A stretch of 64,000 nucleotides of DNA, taken from positions 1 to 64,000 of the forward strand of contig JAFXQO010000003.1 in NCBI GenBank assembly GCA_017527065.1, read 5' to 3'. Numbering within the stretch: position 1 is the first letter of the stretch; every line of letters starts with the position of its first letter. The position numbers and the translations under genes were made by a program. Positions 44,035 to 51,602 of the stretch are shown here, in pieces. The notes beneath the pieces were generated by a model. The model had not been told where the DNA came from and did no database searches. It worked only from the letters and a program-made list of their open reading frames with translations. Source of the DNA: Clostridia bacterium. GTDB taxonomy: Bacteria > Bacillota > Clostridia > Christensenellales > Aristaeellaceae.

Positions 44035-44071
44035 GGCCCATGATATGAAGTATCCAAGGAGCGTGATTTCA

Positions 44072-44566
44072 ATGGGTGAACGCACGATTTGGTTTGATCC
44101 GGACGAGTGGCCGGACGCGCTGGGCAGCATGCTGCACGGCGGCAAGGCGAGCCTCGCCGGGGCGGAGCTGTGCCTTTCGCCCGCCCGGGATCGCGACGCG
44201 GCGCTCATGCGCGGCCTGGCGGACAAAGGTTTTTTCTTTCTCTACGACGATGAAAAGGTCGAATTCCCCTGGTACGCGCTGCCCCGCCTCTATGTGTTCG
44301 CGCGGGACGACGCGGGCTTCTACGCGGCGGACGAGCCCGCCTCCATGGACGGCGGCGCGACGGTCTACCACGTGGACCAGGAGGGCCGCGTGACGCGCGC
44401 CGCGGCGAACCTGCGCGCGCTGACGGAAGCGGCGCTATCCGGCGAGGTGCCGCGCTGGGAAACCGACCACACGCACGCGCTGTACCGCTCGCAGGAGGCG
44501 GCGGAAGCGGCGGGCGAGCTGTTCCTGCGCAACCGCACGCCCTGGCGGCGGGCGAAGCGCGGGTGA
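44072..44566 (+). CDS. Uncharacterised soluble protein
   Basis: 164 residues, no signal peptide or membrane helix; AAGGAG is 10 bases before the ATG. The sequence opens MGERTIWFDPDEWPDALGSM and contains FFFLYDDEKVEFPWYALPRLYVFARDD in its middle, an alternating hydrophobic pattern suggesting beta strands; the C-terminus is helical and rich in Ala, Glu and Arg. I do not recognise the family. It has its own strong promoter and a terminator, so it is a real single-gene unit. Confidence 0.75.
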   Translation: MGERTIWFDPDEWPDALGSMLHGGKASLAGAELCLSPARDRDAALMRGLADKGFFFLYDDEKVEFPWYALPRLYVFARDDAGFYAADEPASMDGGATVYHVDQEGRVTRAAANLRALTEAALSGEVPRWETDHTHALYRSQEAAEAAGELFLRNRTPWRRAKRG

Positions 44567-44597
44567 CAGGCCCCGGTCATTGGAAAAAGCAAATGAA

Positions 44598-44644
44598 AAA
44601 GCCCCGCGGGGGCGGATGAGATCATCCGGACCTTGCGGGGCTTT
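44598..44644. terminator. Bidirectional terminator with a nested hairpin
   Basis: Outer stem AAAGCCCCGC (44598-44607) with GCGGGGCTTT (44635-44644); the loop holds a second dyad CGGATG-agat-CATCCG (44613-44628). Converging genes. Confidence 0.85.
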
Positions 44645-44662
44645 GCGTTGGGCCTGTATGGA

Positions 44663-45409
44663 TTATTCGGCGGCTTCGGCGGCGGGCGCCACAGCGGTGA
44701 TGTGCGGGTTCGCGCCGTTGTACCAGTAGAGGAAGCCCTCCAGGTCGATCACGTCGCCGATGTTCAGGGCCTTCACGGCGCTGTAAACCTCGGTGTCGGG
44801 GCCGCACAGGTAGGACTCAACGGTGAAGGTGTAGGTCTCGCCGTTCAGGGACACGTTGAAGTACAGGTCGCTGCCTTCGTCGCCAGAGCCGTCCCAGGCG
44901 TAGGCGAAGGGCGCTTCAACGGTCTTCTCGTCCTTGGTGTAGGTGTAGGGCTCCACGGTCATGCCCTTGAAGGACACGAACTCGTTCTGATGGGCGGCCA
45001 GCTCCTCGGCGCCCAGCAGCTCGGTCACGTCGGCCGCCTCGGCGATCCAGGGCTCGGCGTCTTCGATGATCTCGAAGGTGGCGTCGACGATCTCAACCTC
45101 GCCGGACCACTCGCTCTTGTAGCCGGTCACGCGGATCTTGGTGCCGGGAACCAGCTTTTCGGCGTCTTCCTCGGCGCAGGCCATGTTGTAGATGAAGTAA
45201 GCGCCGTCTTCAGACTGGGCATAGACGGTCAGCTTGTCATCCCACCAGGACTGATGGGCCTGGACATAGGTTTCCACGGTCACTTCGGTTTCCAGCTCGG
45301 CGGCGACGTACTCGTCGTGCGTCATGGGGGCGGTCTCGTCGGCGGCGACGCAGGCGAACAGGGACATGACCATCAGGACAGTCAAAACCAGAGTGATGAT
45401 ACGCTTCAT
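44663..45409 (-). CDS. Secreted protein with probable OB-fold repeats
   Basis: 248 residues. MKRIITLVLTVLMVMSLFACVAADE is a signal peptide; LFAC could be a weak lipobox. The mature protein is very acidic. VTVETYVQAHQSWWDDKLTVY, then KIRVTGYKSEWSGEVEIVDATF, and a later VSFKGMTVEPYTY with IGDVIDLEGFLYWYNGANPHI, look like two OB folds as in extracellular nucleic-acid-binding and nuclease-associated proteins. No catalytic motif is seen. AAGGAGG precedes the ATG; a TATAAT (45448-45443, minus) suggests its own promoter after the sugar ABC operon. Confidence 0.75.
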   Translation of the reverse strand: MKRIITLVLTVLMVMSLFACVAADETAPMTHDEYVAAELETEVTVETYVQAHQSWWDDKLTVYAQSEDGAYFIYNMACAEEDAEKLVPGTKIRVTGYKSEWSGEVEIVDATFEIIEDAEPWIAEAADVTELLGAEELAAHQNEFVSFKGMTVEPYTYTKDEKTVEAPFAYAWDGSGDEGSDLYFNVSLNGETYTFTVESYLCGPDTEVYSAVKALNIGDVIDLEGFLYWYNGANPHITAVAPAAEAAE

Positions 45410-45476
45410 GATGTTGTTCCTCCTTATTTGGGATTCATCCCTATTATACTGGCTCCTGTAAAGTTATTCATGACGC

Positions 45477-47078
45477 TTATGTTATTTTCCGATGCTTTTT
45501 CGCCTTCAGCGCGCCGGAGAGCGCGTACAGCCCGATCAGCAGCCATACCGCGCCCAGCGCCGCCAGCAGCGCCACCGCCGTGCCGGGCAAGGGGCCCAGG
45601 TCGCGCCTGGCCGCGCCCGGCGCGCCGCCGCCGTTCAGGTTCAGCCGGTAAAGGGAGATCATGTCGCCGTACAGCTTGTCGATGGACGCGCTGTCCACGG
45701 TCTGCTTGCGGCGGATGGCCTTGGTCACGTTCTCGATCATCTGGCCCGCGGCGTCGCGCAGGGAGGTGGAGCCGTTGAACACGGGCGTCACGAAGGTGTC
45801 GCCGGTGTGGGCGAGCAGCAGCTGCGAGGCTTTGATCTTGATGTCGTAGTGAGCGGCGTTGTCCTCGCCGGCCCGGGCCAGGTAGTCGATATAGGCGGGA
45901 TCGTTCTGCGCCTTTGTGGTCACGGGCACGTAACCCTCCGTGCCCGCGTAGGCGATCTGCACGTCGTTGGTGAGCAGATACTGCATGAACAGCCACCCGG
46001 CCAGCACCTCCTGGCTGTCCTCCTTGTTGAACAGGCACATGGAGGGGCCCTGGGAGATCATTTGCGGATGCGCCGGGTCATACTGGGGCACGGGGTAGAC
46101 CGCCGTCTCGAATTCCACGAACTGGTCGGCGGGAATGTCGGAGAGGGGCGCGTGGCTGCCCATCCAGGTCGCGCCGGCGGTGGAGTCCACCGCGAACACG
46201 CACTGGCCCGCGTTCAGGAAGTTGGCCGGGTAGCTGGAGATCTTGAAGGTGGAAAACGCGCCCTTTTTCACATGCTCCGCGATGTCCAAGAGGATCTCCT
46301 TGGTCTCGTCGTTGAAGATGAGGATCTCGCCGTTTTCCGTGGAATAGCCCGCGCCCTTCTGCCGGAGCATCTGGATCATCATGTTGTCCGTGGACTTGTA
46401 GATGAACGGGATCATGACCTTCTGCCCGTTGGCGAGGAACACGCCGTTTTCGTCCTTCGCCGCCGCGGCCTCGGAGACCTCCCACACGAAATCCCAGGTG
46501 AGCGTCTCGGGCAGCTCGAAGCCCAACGACTCCACCATGGTCTTGTTCACATAGCAGGCCTCGGTTGAGCGCATGTAGGGCAGGGCGCAGGTGCGGCCGT
46601 TCAGCGCGCATTCGGCCAGGAACTGCGGCACGATTTCGTCCTTCGCCGGCCCGTCGAATTTGAGGAGCGCGCCGCCCAGGCCGTAGTTTTCATCGGCCAT
46701 CAGACCGTCCAGCTCGGCGATCACGTTGCTGCCGGTGAGGTAGGTGGCGATGTGGTCGGGATAGCTGATGCACACGTTGGGGGTGGTGGCGGTGGCGATG
46801 TTGGTGATGACGTCGTTGTAGATGCGGCCGTAGTCGGTGTACAGCCGCATGTTGACCGTCACGTTGGGATACAGCGCCTCGAAATTGGCGATGGCCCTTT
46901 CGTAGATGTCCACCTGCGTCCTGTTGGTGTCGTTCTTGGCCCAGAAGGTGATCTCGACCGGCTTTGCCTCGTCGAACGCGGCGGGAATGCCGGCTTCCTC
47001 GCGCACGGTCGTGCCGTGGCATCCGGCAAGGAGCGCGCAGAGGAGGCCGAGAGCCAGTATGGCAAGCGGCTTTTTCAT
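45477..47078 (-). CDS. Sugar ABC transporter substrate-binding lipoprotein with C-terminal anchor
   Basis: 533 residues. The signal MKKPLAILALGLLCALLAGC ends in a clear lipobox (LAGC). KPVEITFWAKNDTNRTQ, ITNIATATTPNVCISYPDHI, ALPYMRSTEACYVNKTM and QGPSMCLFNKEDSQE are typical of family 1 oligosaccharide-binding proteins. Unusually, the last 35 residues contain a membrane helix (VALLAALGAVWLLIGLYAL) and a basic tail (KAKKHRKIT), so the protein may be tethered at both ends. The ATG overlaps the permease stop (ATGA); it is the last gene of the operon, where such a receptor is normally first. Confidence 0.93.
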   Translation of the reverse strand: MKKPLAILALGLLCALLAGCHGTTVREEAGIPAAFDEAKPVEITFWAKNDTNRTQVDIYERAIANFEALYPNVTVNMRLYTDYGRIYNDVITNIATATTPNVCISYPDHIATYLTGSNVIAELDGLMADENYGLGGALLKFDGPAKDEIVPQFLAECALNGRTCALPYMRSTEACYVNKTMVESLGFELPETLTWDFVWEVSEAAAAKDENGVFLANGQKVMIPFIYKSTDNMMIQMLRQKGAGYSTENGEILIFNDETKEILLDIAEHVKKGAFSTFKISSYPANFLNAGQCVFAVDSTAGATWMGSHAPLSDIPADQFVEFETAVYPVPQYDPAHPQMISQGPSMCLFNKEDSQEVLAGWLFMQYLLTNDVQIAYAGTEGYVPVTTKAQNDPAYIDYLARAGEDNAAHYDIKIKASQLLLAHTGDTFVTPVFNGSTSLRDAAGQMIENVTKAIRRKQTVDSASIDKLYGDMISLYRLNLNGGGAPGAARRDLGPLPGTAVALLAALGAVWLLIGLYALSGALKAKKHRKIT

Positions 47079-47950
47079 CCCTTCGTTCCCCCTCTCGACA
47101 CGCCGGCCATGATCTTCTTGTGGAAGATCAGGAACAGCACGATCAGCGGCACGGAAATGACCACCACCGCCGCCATCATGGCGGGGATGTTCTCGCGGCC
47201 GAAGCCGTTCTCGCGGATCTCCTGGATGCCGTTCGACACCAGGAAATACGCCTCGTTGTCGGTGATCAGCCGCGGCCACACGTAGGCGTTCCAGCACTCG
47301 ATGATCTTCAGTATCGTAATGGTCACGATGGTGGGCTGGCTGATGGGCAGCATCACGCGCAGCAGGTATTTGAAGTCGGAGGTGCCGTCCACCTTGGCGG
47401 CCCGGTAGAGCTCGCCGGGGATCTGCTCGAAGTTCTCCTTGAGGAGGTAAATGTAGAACACGCTCGTGACCGAGGGAAGGATCAGGCCGGTGAAGGTGTT
47501 GCGAAGGCCCAGGTTGGTGATGGTGACGAAATTGGTGATCACCACCAGCTCGTTGGGGATCATCATCAGCGACAGGAACAGCGTGAAGGCGATGTTCTTG
47601 CCCTTGAACTCCAGCCGCGCGAAGGCGAACGCCGCCAGCACCACCACCGCCAGCATGACCGCCGTGGTGACGAGGGTGAAGATGAGTGTGTTCAGGAAAT
47701 ACCGCCCCAGCGACACGGCCGTGAAGGCGTCCGCGTAGTTTTGAAGCGTGGGCGACAGGGTGAAAAACCGCGGCACGTATTCCGAATTGTACGCGCTGTA
47801 GCTCTTCACGGAGCTCAGCACCATCCAGTAAAAGGGAAACAGCACCATGAGCGCCCACAGCGTGAGCAGCGCGTAGATGACCGCCTTGCCGGCCAGGCTC
47901 CGCGCGCGGGCGGCGCGTCCGATGCGCTCGTAATCAACTTGGTTTGCCAT
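47075..47950 (-). CDS. Carbohydrate ABC transporter permease, MalG type
   Basis: 291 residues, six membrane helices. The coupling loop ELYRAAKVDGTSDFKYLLRV followed by LPISQP is the EAA motif; LFPFYWMVLSSVKS opens the first periplasmic region. It pairs with the MalF-type permease 12 bases upstream. Overlaps the binding-protein start by ATGA. Confidence 0.95.
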   Translation of the reverse strand: MANQVDYERIGRAARARSLAGKAVIYALLTLWALMVLFPFYWMVLSSVKSYSAYNSEYVPRFFTLSPTLQNYADAFTAVSLGRYFLNTLIFTLVTTAVMLAVVVLAAFAFARLEFKGKNIAFTLFLSLMMIPNELVVITNFVTITNLGLRNTFTGLILPSVTSVFYIYLLKENFEQIPGELYRAAKVDGTSDFKYLLRVMLPISQPTIVTITILKIIECWNAYVWPRLITDNEAYFLVSNGIQEIRENGFGRENIPAMMAAVVVISVPLIVLFLIFHKKIMAGVSRGGTKG

Positions 47951-47962
47951 GCGCCCGCCTCC

Positions 47963-48853
47963 TCAGTAATGCACGTGCTTCTTGCTCACCAGCAGGTTCA
48001 CGCAGGTGATGGTCAGCACGATGACGAACAGGATCAGCGCGGCCGCCGACGCGTAGGAGGGATAGCCGCCGCTGTCGCCGTAGAGCATGTCGTAGACGTA
48101 GCCCACGATGGTGTTCATGCCGGCGGCGTTCAGGTCGGTGCCGAACAGGGCCACCTCGTCCGAATAGGCCTTGAACGCGCCGATGAAGCCGGTGATGATG
48201 AGGTAGAACACCATGGGGGAGATCATGGGCAGGGTGATCCTGGTGAAGATGCGCCGCTTGGGGGTGGCGTCCACGCGGGCGGCGCGGTAGTAGTCCGGAT
48301 TGACGGAGGCCAGGGCGCTTGTGAGGATGAGCACCTTGAAGGGCATGACCACCCAGACGGTGTAGAAGCACATCACGAACATCTTCGCCCAGTAGGGCCC
48401 GTCGATGAAGTCCACCGACTCGCCGCCGAAGAAGTGGATCAAGAGGTTCACCATGCCGTCGGTGTAGGCCGTCTTCTTGAACAGGATCATGAACACCAGG
48501 CCCACCGCCAGCGTGTTGGTCACGTAGGGCAGGAAGTAAATGGTCTGGTAGAGGTTCCGAAGGGGCTTGATGGCGTTCAGCCCCAGGGATATGAGCAGGG
48601 CGACGCCCGTGGAGAGGGGCACGGTGATGATCACCAGGATGAAGGTGTTCTTGACCGCCTGCAGGAAGTAGCCGTCGTGCAGCACGTAGGCGTAGTTGTA
48701 AAGCCCCAGGCCGAAGGAGGTCTGCGAGGCGAAGTTATAACCTTCCTCGAAGGAATACACGAGCACGTCGATCAGCGGATACACCATGAAGCAGCCCAGG
48801 AACAGGATGGCGGGCAGCAGGTACAGCCAGCCCTTTAAGTTGTTGTTTTTCAT
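47963..48853 (-). CDS. Carbohydrate ABC transporter permease, MalF/UgpA type
   Basis: 296 residues, six membrane helices starting GWLYLLPAILFLGCFMVYP. The EAA loop reads DYYRAARVDATPKRRIFTRI followed by TLPMISP. FLPYVTNTLAVGLVFMILF is the conserved third helix region. It starts 18 bases after the ATPase gene ends. Confidence 0.95.
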   Translation of the reverse strand: MKNNNLKGWLYLLPAILFLGCFMVYPLIDVLVYSFEEGYNFASQTSFGLGLYNYAYVLHDGYFLQAVKNTFILVIITVPLSTGVALLISLGLNAIKPLRNLYQTIYFLPYVTNTLAVGLVFMILFKKTAYTDGMVNLLIHFFGGESVDFIDGPYWAKMFVMCFYTVWVVMPFKVLILTSALASVNPDYYRAARVDATPKRRIFTRITLPMISPMVFYLIITGFIGAFKAYSDEVALFGTDLNAAGMNTIVGYVYDMLYGDSGGYPSYASAAALILFVIVLTITCVNLLVSKKHVHY

Positions 48854-48871
48854 ATGGCGCCTCCCGCCCCG

Positions 48872-49981
48872 TCAGTCCGCGCTGAAGCGGATCCGCTCCT
48901 CCGTCTCCCTGTCGAAGATGAACACCTTCGCGGGCTTGACGGAAAAGCGCACGGTCTTCGAGTCGGTGTCCACGCGGTTCTCCGCGCTGATGATCGAGCG
49001 GATGCTCACGCTCTGCGCGGCGGGGTGGGTCGACACCACGCTGGTATCGCGGCCCATGACCTCCACGCGGGTGAGGCCGCAGGCCAGGGGGCCGTTCTCA
49101 TCCAGTATGAAGCCCTCGGGCCGGATGCCGACGTACACTTCCCGGTCGGACACGCCCTTCGCGGGCAGGATGTCGTTTTCGCCGGCGAAGAGGCGGCCGT
49201 TCTTCACGCGGCCCTCGAACACGTTGATGGGCGGCGTGCCCAGGAATTTCGCCACGAAGAGATTGATGGGGCTGTCGTAGACGTCCTGGGGCCGGCCGAT
49301 CTGCTGCACCACGCCGTCCTTCATGACGACGATCATGTCGGAGATGGACATGGCCTCCTCCTGGTCGTGGGTCACGAAGATGGTGGTGATCTTCGTCTCC
49401 TGCTGGATGCGGCGGATCTCCTCCCGGGTCTGCAGGCGCAGGCGGGCGTCCAGGTTGGAAAGCGGCTCGTCCAGCAGCAGCACCCGCGGCATCTTCACCA
49501 GCGCCCGGGCGATGGCCACGCGCTGCTGCTGCCCGCCGGACATCTCGCTGGGCTTGCGGTCGAGAAGGGTGTCGATCTGCACCAGGCGGGCGGCGTCCCT
49601 GGCGCGGCGCAGCATCTCCTCCTTGGAGAGCTTCGCGCTGCCCTTGAGGTTCTGCAGCGGGAAGAGGATGTTTTCGAGCACCGTCAGGTGCGGATAGAGC
49701 GCGTAGTTCTGAAACACAAAGCCCACGCCGCGGTTTTCGGGCGGCAGCCGGGTCACGTCGTCGTCGCCGAAGATGATCTTGCCGGAGGTGGGGGTTTCCA
49801 GGCCGCAGATCAGGTTCAGCGTGGTGGATTTGCCGCAGCCGGAGGGACCGAGCAGGCCAACCAGCTGGCCGTCCGGGATTTCAAAGGAGAAGTCGTTCAC
49901 GGCGATCACGTCGCTGTGAATCTTCCTGTTTCGGTTCGGAAACACCTTTGTCAGATGCTCAAGTACAACCCTCATGCCCAT
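48872..49981 (-). CDS. Sugar ABC transporter ATP-binding protein, UgpC/MsmX type
   Basis: 369 residues. Walker A GPSGCGKST, signature MSGGQQQRVAIARAL, Walker B VLLLDEPLSNLDA and switch His in IFVTHDQEEAM, then the regulatory OB-fold tail (REVYVGIRPEGFIL) of the MalK/UgpC group. Two ATGs lie 6 bases apart; AGGAAGGG is closer to the first. As it leads an operon with its own permeases and receptor, it probably serves this importer; MsmX-like ATPases can also serve others. Confidence 0.95.
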   Translation of the reverse strand: MGMRVVLEHLTKVFPNRNRKIHSDVIAVNDFSFEIPDGQLVGLLGPSGCGKSTTLNLICGLETPTSGKIIFGDDDVTRLPPENRGVGFVFQNYALYPHLTVLENILFPLQNLKGSAKLSKEEMLRRARDAARLVQIDTLLDRKPSEMSGGQQQRVAIARALVKMPRVLLLDEPLSNLDARLRLQTREEIRRIQQETKITTIFVTHDQEEAMSISDMIVVMKDGVVQQIGRPQDVYDSPINLFVAKFLGTPPINVFEGRVKNGRLFAGENDILPAKGVSDREVYVGIRPEGFILDENGPLACGLTRVEVMGRDTSVVSTHPAAQSVSIRSIISAENRVDTDSKTVRFSVKPAKVFIFDRETEERIRFSAD

Positions 49982-50029
49982 ATCCCTTCCTTTTTTCGGT
50001 TTGACCGGAGCGCGTCTTCTTATACATAT

Positions 50030-50058
50030 AATATATCTGTTCGCATCTCCCTTGTCAA
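50030..50058 (-). promoter_or_regulatory. Promoter of the sugar ABC operon
   Basis: Minus strand TTGACA (50058-50053), 17-base spacer, TATATT (50035-50030), about 50 bases before the ATPase start. No clear CRE or other operator was recognised. Confidence 0.7.
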
Positions 50059-50070
50059 GGAAGAATGGAT

Positions 50071-50106
50071 GAAAAAAGGCCGGACCGGCTCACGCCAGTC
50101 CGGCCT
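50071..50106 (-). terminator. Intrinsic terminator of the phage lysis operon
   Basis: Minus strand AGGCCGGAC (50106-50098), 12-base loop, GTCCGGCCT (50085-50077), then TTTTTT. It lies 18 bases after the holin stop and just before the sugar ABC promoter. Confidence 0.88.
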
Positions 50107-50123
50107 GCGCGCGAAGATTCGCG

Positions 50124-50333
50124 CTATTCGTTTTCTTCCGTCCAACCCGCCGCGTCGGTGATCCCCTCGCCGATGATATACGCCACCACGCCCGCGCCCG
50201 CCATGATCAGCGCCGTCACCTGCGTGGCGCTGCCCTCGTCAACCCGCAGCGCCACCAACATCATGCCGATAAAATCGCACACGCAGGCCCAGAATTTGCG
50301 GCTTGTCAGCTTCCGCTTCCAGTCTATCCTCAT
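50124..50333 (-). CDS. Phage holin-like small membrane protein
   Basis: 69 residues. A positively charged start (MRIDWKRKLTSRKFW) is followed by two hydrophobic segments (ACVCDFIGMMLVAL and VTALIMAGAGVVAYIIGEGI) and an acidic tail, the class II holin layout of Gram-positive phages. The ATG overlaps the stop of the preceding gene (ATGA). Together with the XhlA-like and endolysin genes it forms a lysis cassette. Confidence 0.85.
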   Translation of the reverse strand: MRIDWKRKLTSRKFWACVCDFIGMMLVALRVDEGSATQVTALIMAGAGVVAYIIGEGITDAAGWTEENE

Positions 50334-50641
50334 ATTTTTTCGTTCCTTTCCAGATCGTCGATGCGGCGGTTCGCCGCTTTCGCCTTTTCCTCCAGCACGT
50401 CCGCGCGCCGCTCGAGTTGAAACGTCCGCTCCACGACCCGGTTGTGCGCGTCCACCCGGTTTGAAAGCGTGCGCAGATCGGCCTGCAGCACATCGATGCG
50501 GCCTTTGATCTTTTCATCGGTGACTTCGCTCTGCTTGTCCAGCTTCGCGTATAGTTCCTTTGCCGACGCCCGCGAAATGATGAATTGCGCCGCGATGGCG
50601 CACGCGCCGGTAATCAGCGCGACCAATACCGCCTCGCTCAC
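50330..50641 (-). CDS. XhlA-like phage protein: membrane anchor plus coiled coil
   Basis: 103 residues: one membrane helix (VLVALITGACAIAAQFII) followed by a long charged coiled coil (LDKQSEVTDEKIKGRIDVLQ onwards). Starts at a GTG that overlaps the endolysin stop by GTGA. Such proteins assist the holin in B. subtilis prophage PBSX-type cassettes. Confidence 0.7.
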   Translation of the reverse strand: MSEAVLVALITGACAIAAQFIISRASAKELYAKLDKQSEVTDEKIKGRIDVLQADLRTLSNRVDAHNRVVERTFQLERRADVLEEKAKAANRRIDDLERNEKI

Positions 50642-51588
50642 GCCTCACTCACCTCTGCGTCCGGCCATTTCTCTTGCAGCAGCGCGACGTCTACCGCCGT
50701 AAGCCCGCGCAGCGTTACGGCGTACGTCGGCGGGCGGTTTTCCGCCTCGTCGTCCAGACGGTCAAGCGCCGCCTTCAGCGCGGCCAACGTAGCCGGGCCG
50801 AATTTTCCGTCAGCTTCCAGCCCTGCCGCCGCCTGAAACGCCTTAACCGCCGTCTCCGTGCCCTTGCCGAACTCGCCGTCTTCGCCCGCGCCTCCGCAGG
50901 AAAAGCTCAGCCTGATCAGCGCGCTTTGAAGTTCCCGCACGTCCTCGCCGTCGCATCCGCGTTTCAGCAGCCGCGCGCCGAGGGCGTAGTCAGGAATCTC
51001 AACGTCAACGGCGGGCGCGTCGCCGTAATCCACATGGGGCAGCCTGCCGTGCTTCGTCCATTTGCGCCCGTTCAAACCTGAGATTTTGCCGATGTTGTGT
51101 ACAGCCGTGATCTGCACGCCATCTTTCCATTTCGGCGTGCACTCAACGGCCATGCCGTCGCCGATGTAGACGCCGATATGCCCCTGCATCCAGACGGCTT
51201 CGCCGACCTCGACGCTGGAGAAATCATCCGTCACGCCGGAGCACCGCGCGATCATGCCGTCCGCGTTTGTGTCCGGGATGCCGTTGCTGGCGTAAACCGC
51301 GCCGCCCTTCTCCTTTGCCGGGTCGCCCGTCCAGCCCCATAGGATGCCCTTGATGAGGTTCACGCAGTCGAAGCCCCACACGGGCGGGCGGGCGTTCGCC
51401 ACTTTTTCCAGCTTCGCGACGTTGGCCTTTGTGTACCATCCGTTGAGGTTCTGCCGCGCCTTGCGCCGGATGGTTTCGGTTGTGATCTGGAATCCGTACA
51501 TTGCGTAGCCATAGATCGTTTTTTCGCGCTGCGCGATCTCAACGCATTTCGCCGCCAGCGCGCGGCCCGTCATAATGCTATCCGGCAT
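50638..51588 (-). CDS. Phage endolysin: NlpC/P60-like domain plus peptidoglycan-binding domain
   Basis: 316 residues. The N-terminal domain has the cysteine-peptidase pattern: Cys in GFDCVNLIKGILWGW, His in WMQGHIGVYIGDGMAVEC, and a later polar residue in the TAVHNIGK region. Residues about 210-275 form a PG-binding domain (KRGCDGEDVRELQSALIRL, EDGEFGKGTETAVKAFQ, DGKFGPATLAALKAAL). No signal peptide, so release depends on the holin. GGAG is 8 bases before the ATG. Confidence 0.88.
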   Translation of the reverse strand: MPDSIMTGRALAAKCVEIAQREKTIYGYAMYGFQITTETIRRKARQNLNGWYTKANVAKLEKVANARPPVWGFDCVNLIKGILWGWTGDPAKEKGGAVYASNGIPDTNADGMIARCSGVTDDFSSVEVGEAVWMQGHIGVYIGDGMAVECTPKWKDGVQITAVHNIGKISGLNGRKWTKHGRLPHVDYGDAPAVDVEIPDYALGARLLKRGCDGEDVRELQSALIRLSFSCGGAGEDGEFGKGTETAVKAFQAAAGLEADGKFGPATLAALKAALDRLDDEAENRPPTYAVTLRGLTAVDVALLQEKWPDAEVSEA

Positions 51589-51602
51589 TCAATCATCTCC
51601 TG

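Noticed and set aside
45477-47858. 793-codon frame that appears to join a permease-region sequence with the sugar-binding protein
   Set aside because: The first 260 codons are an out-of-frame reading of the MalG-type permease gene; the receptor has its own ATG and signal peptide at 47078.
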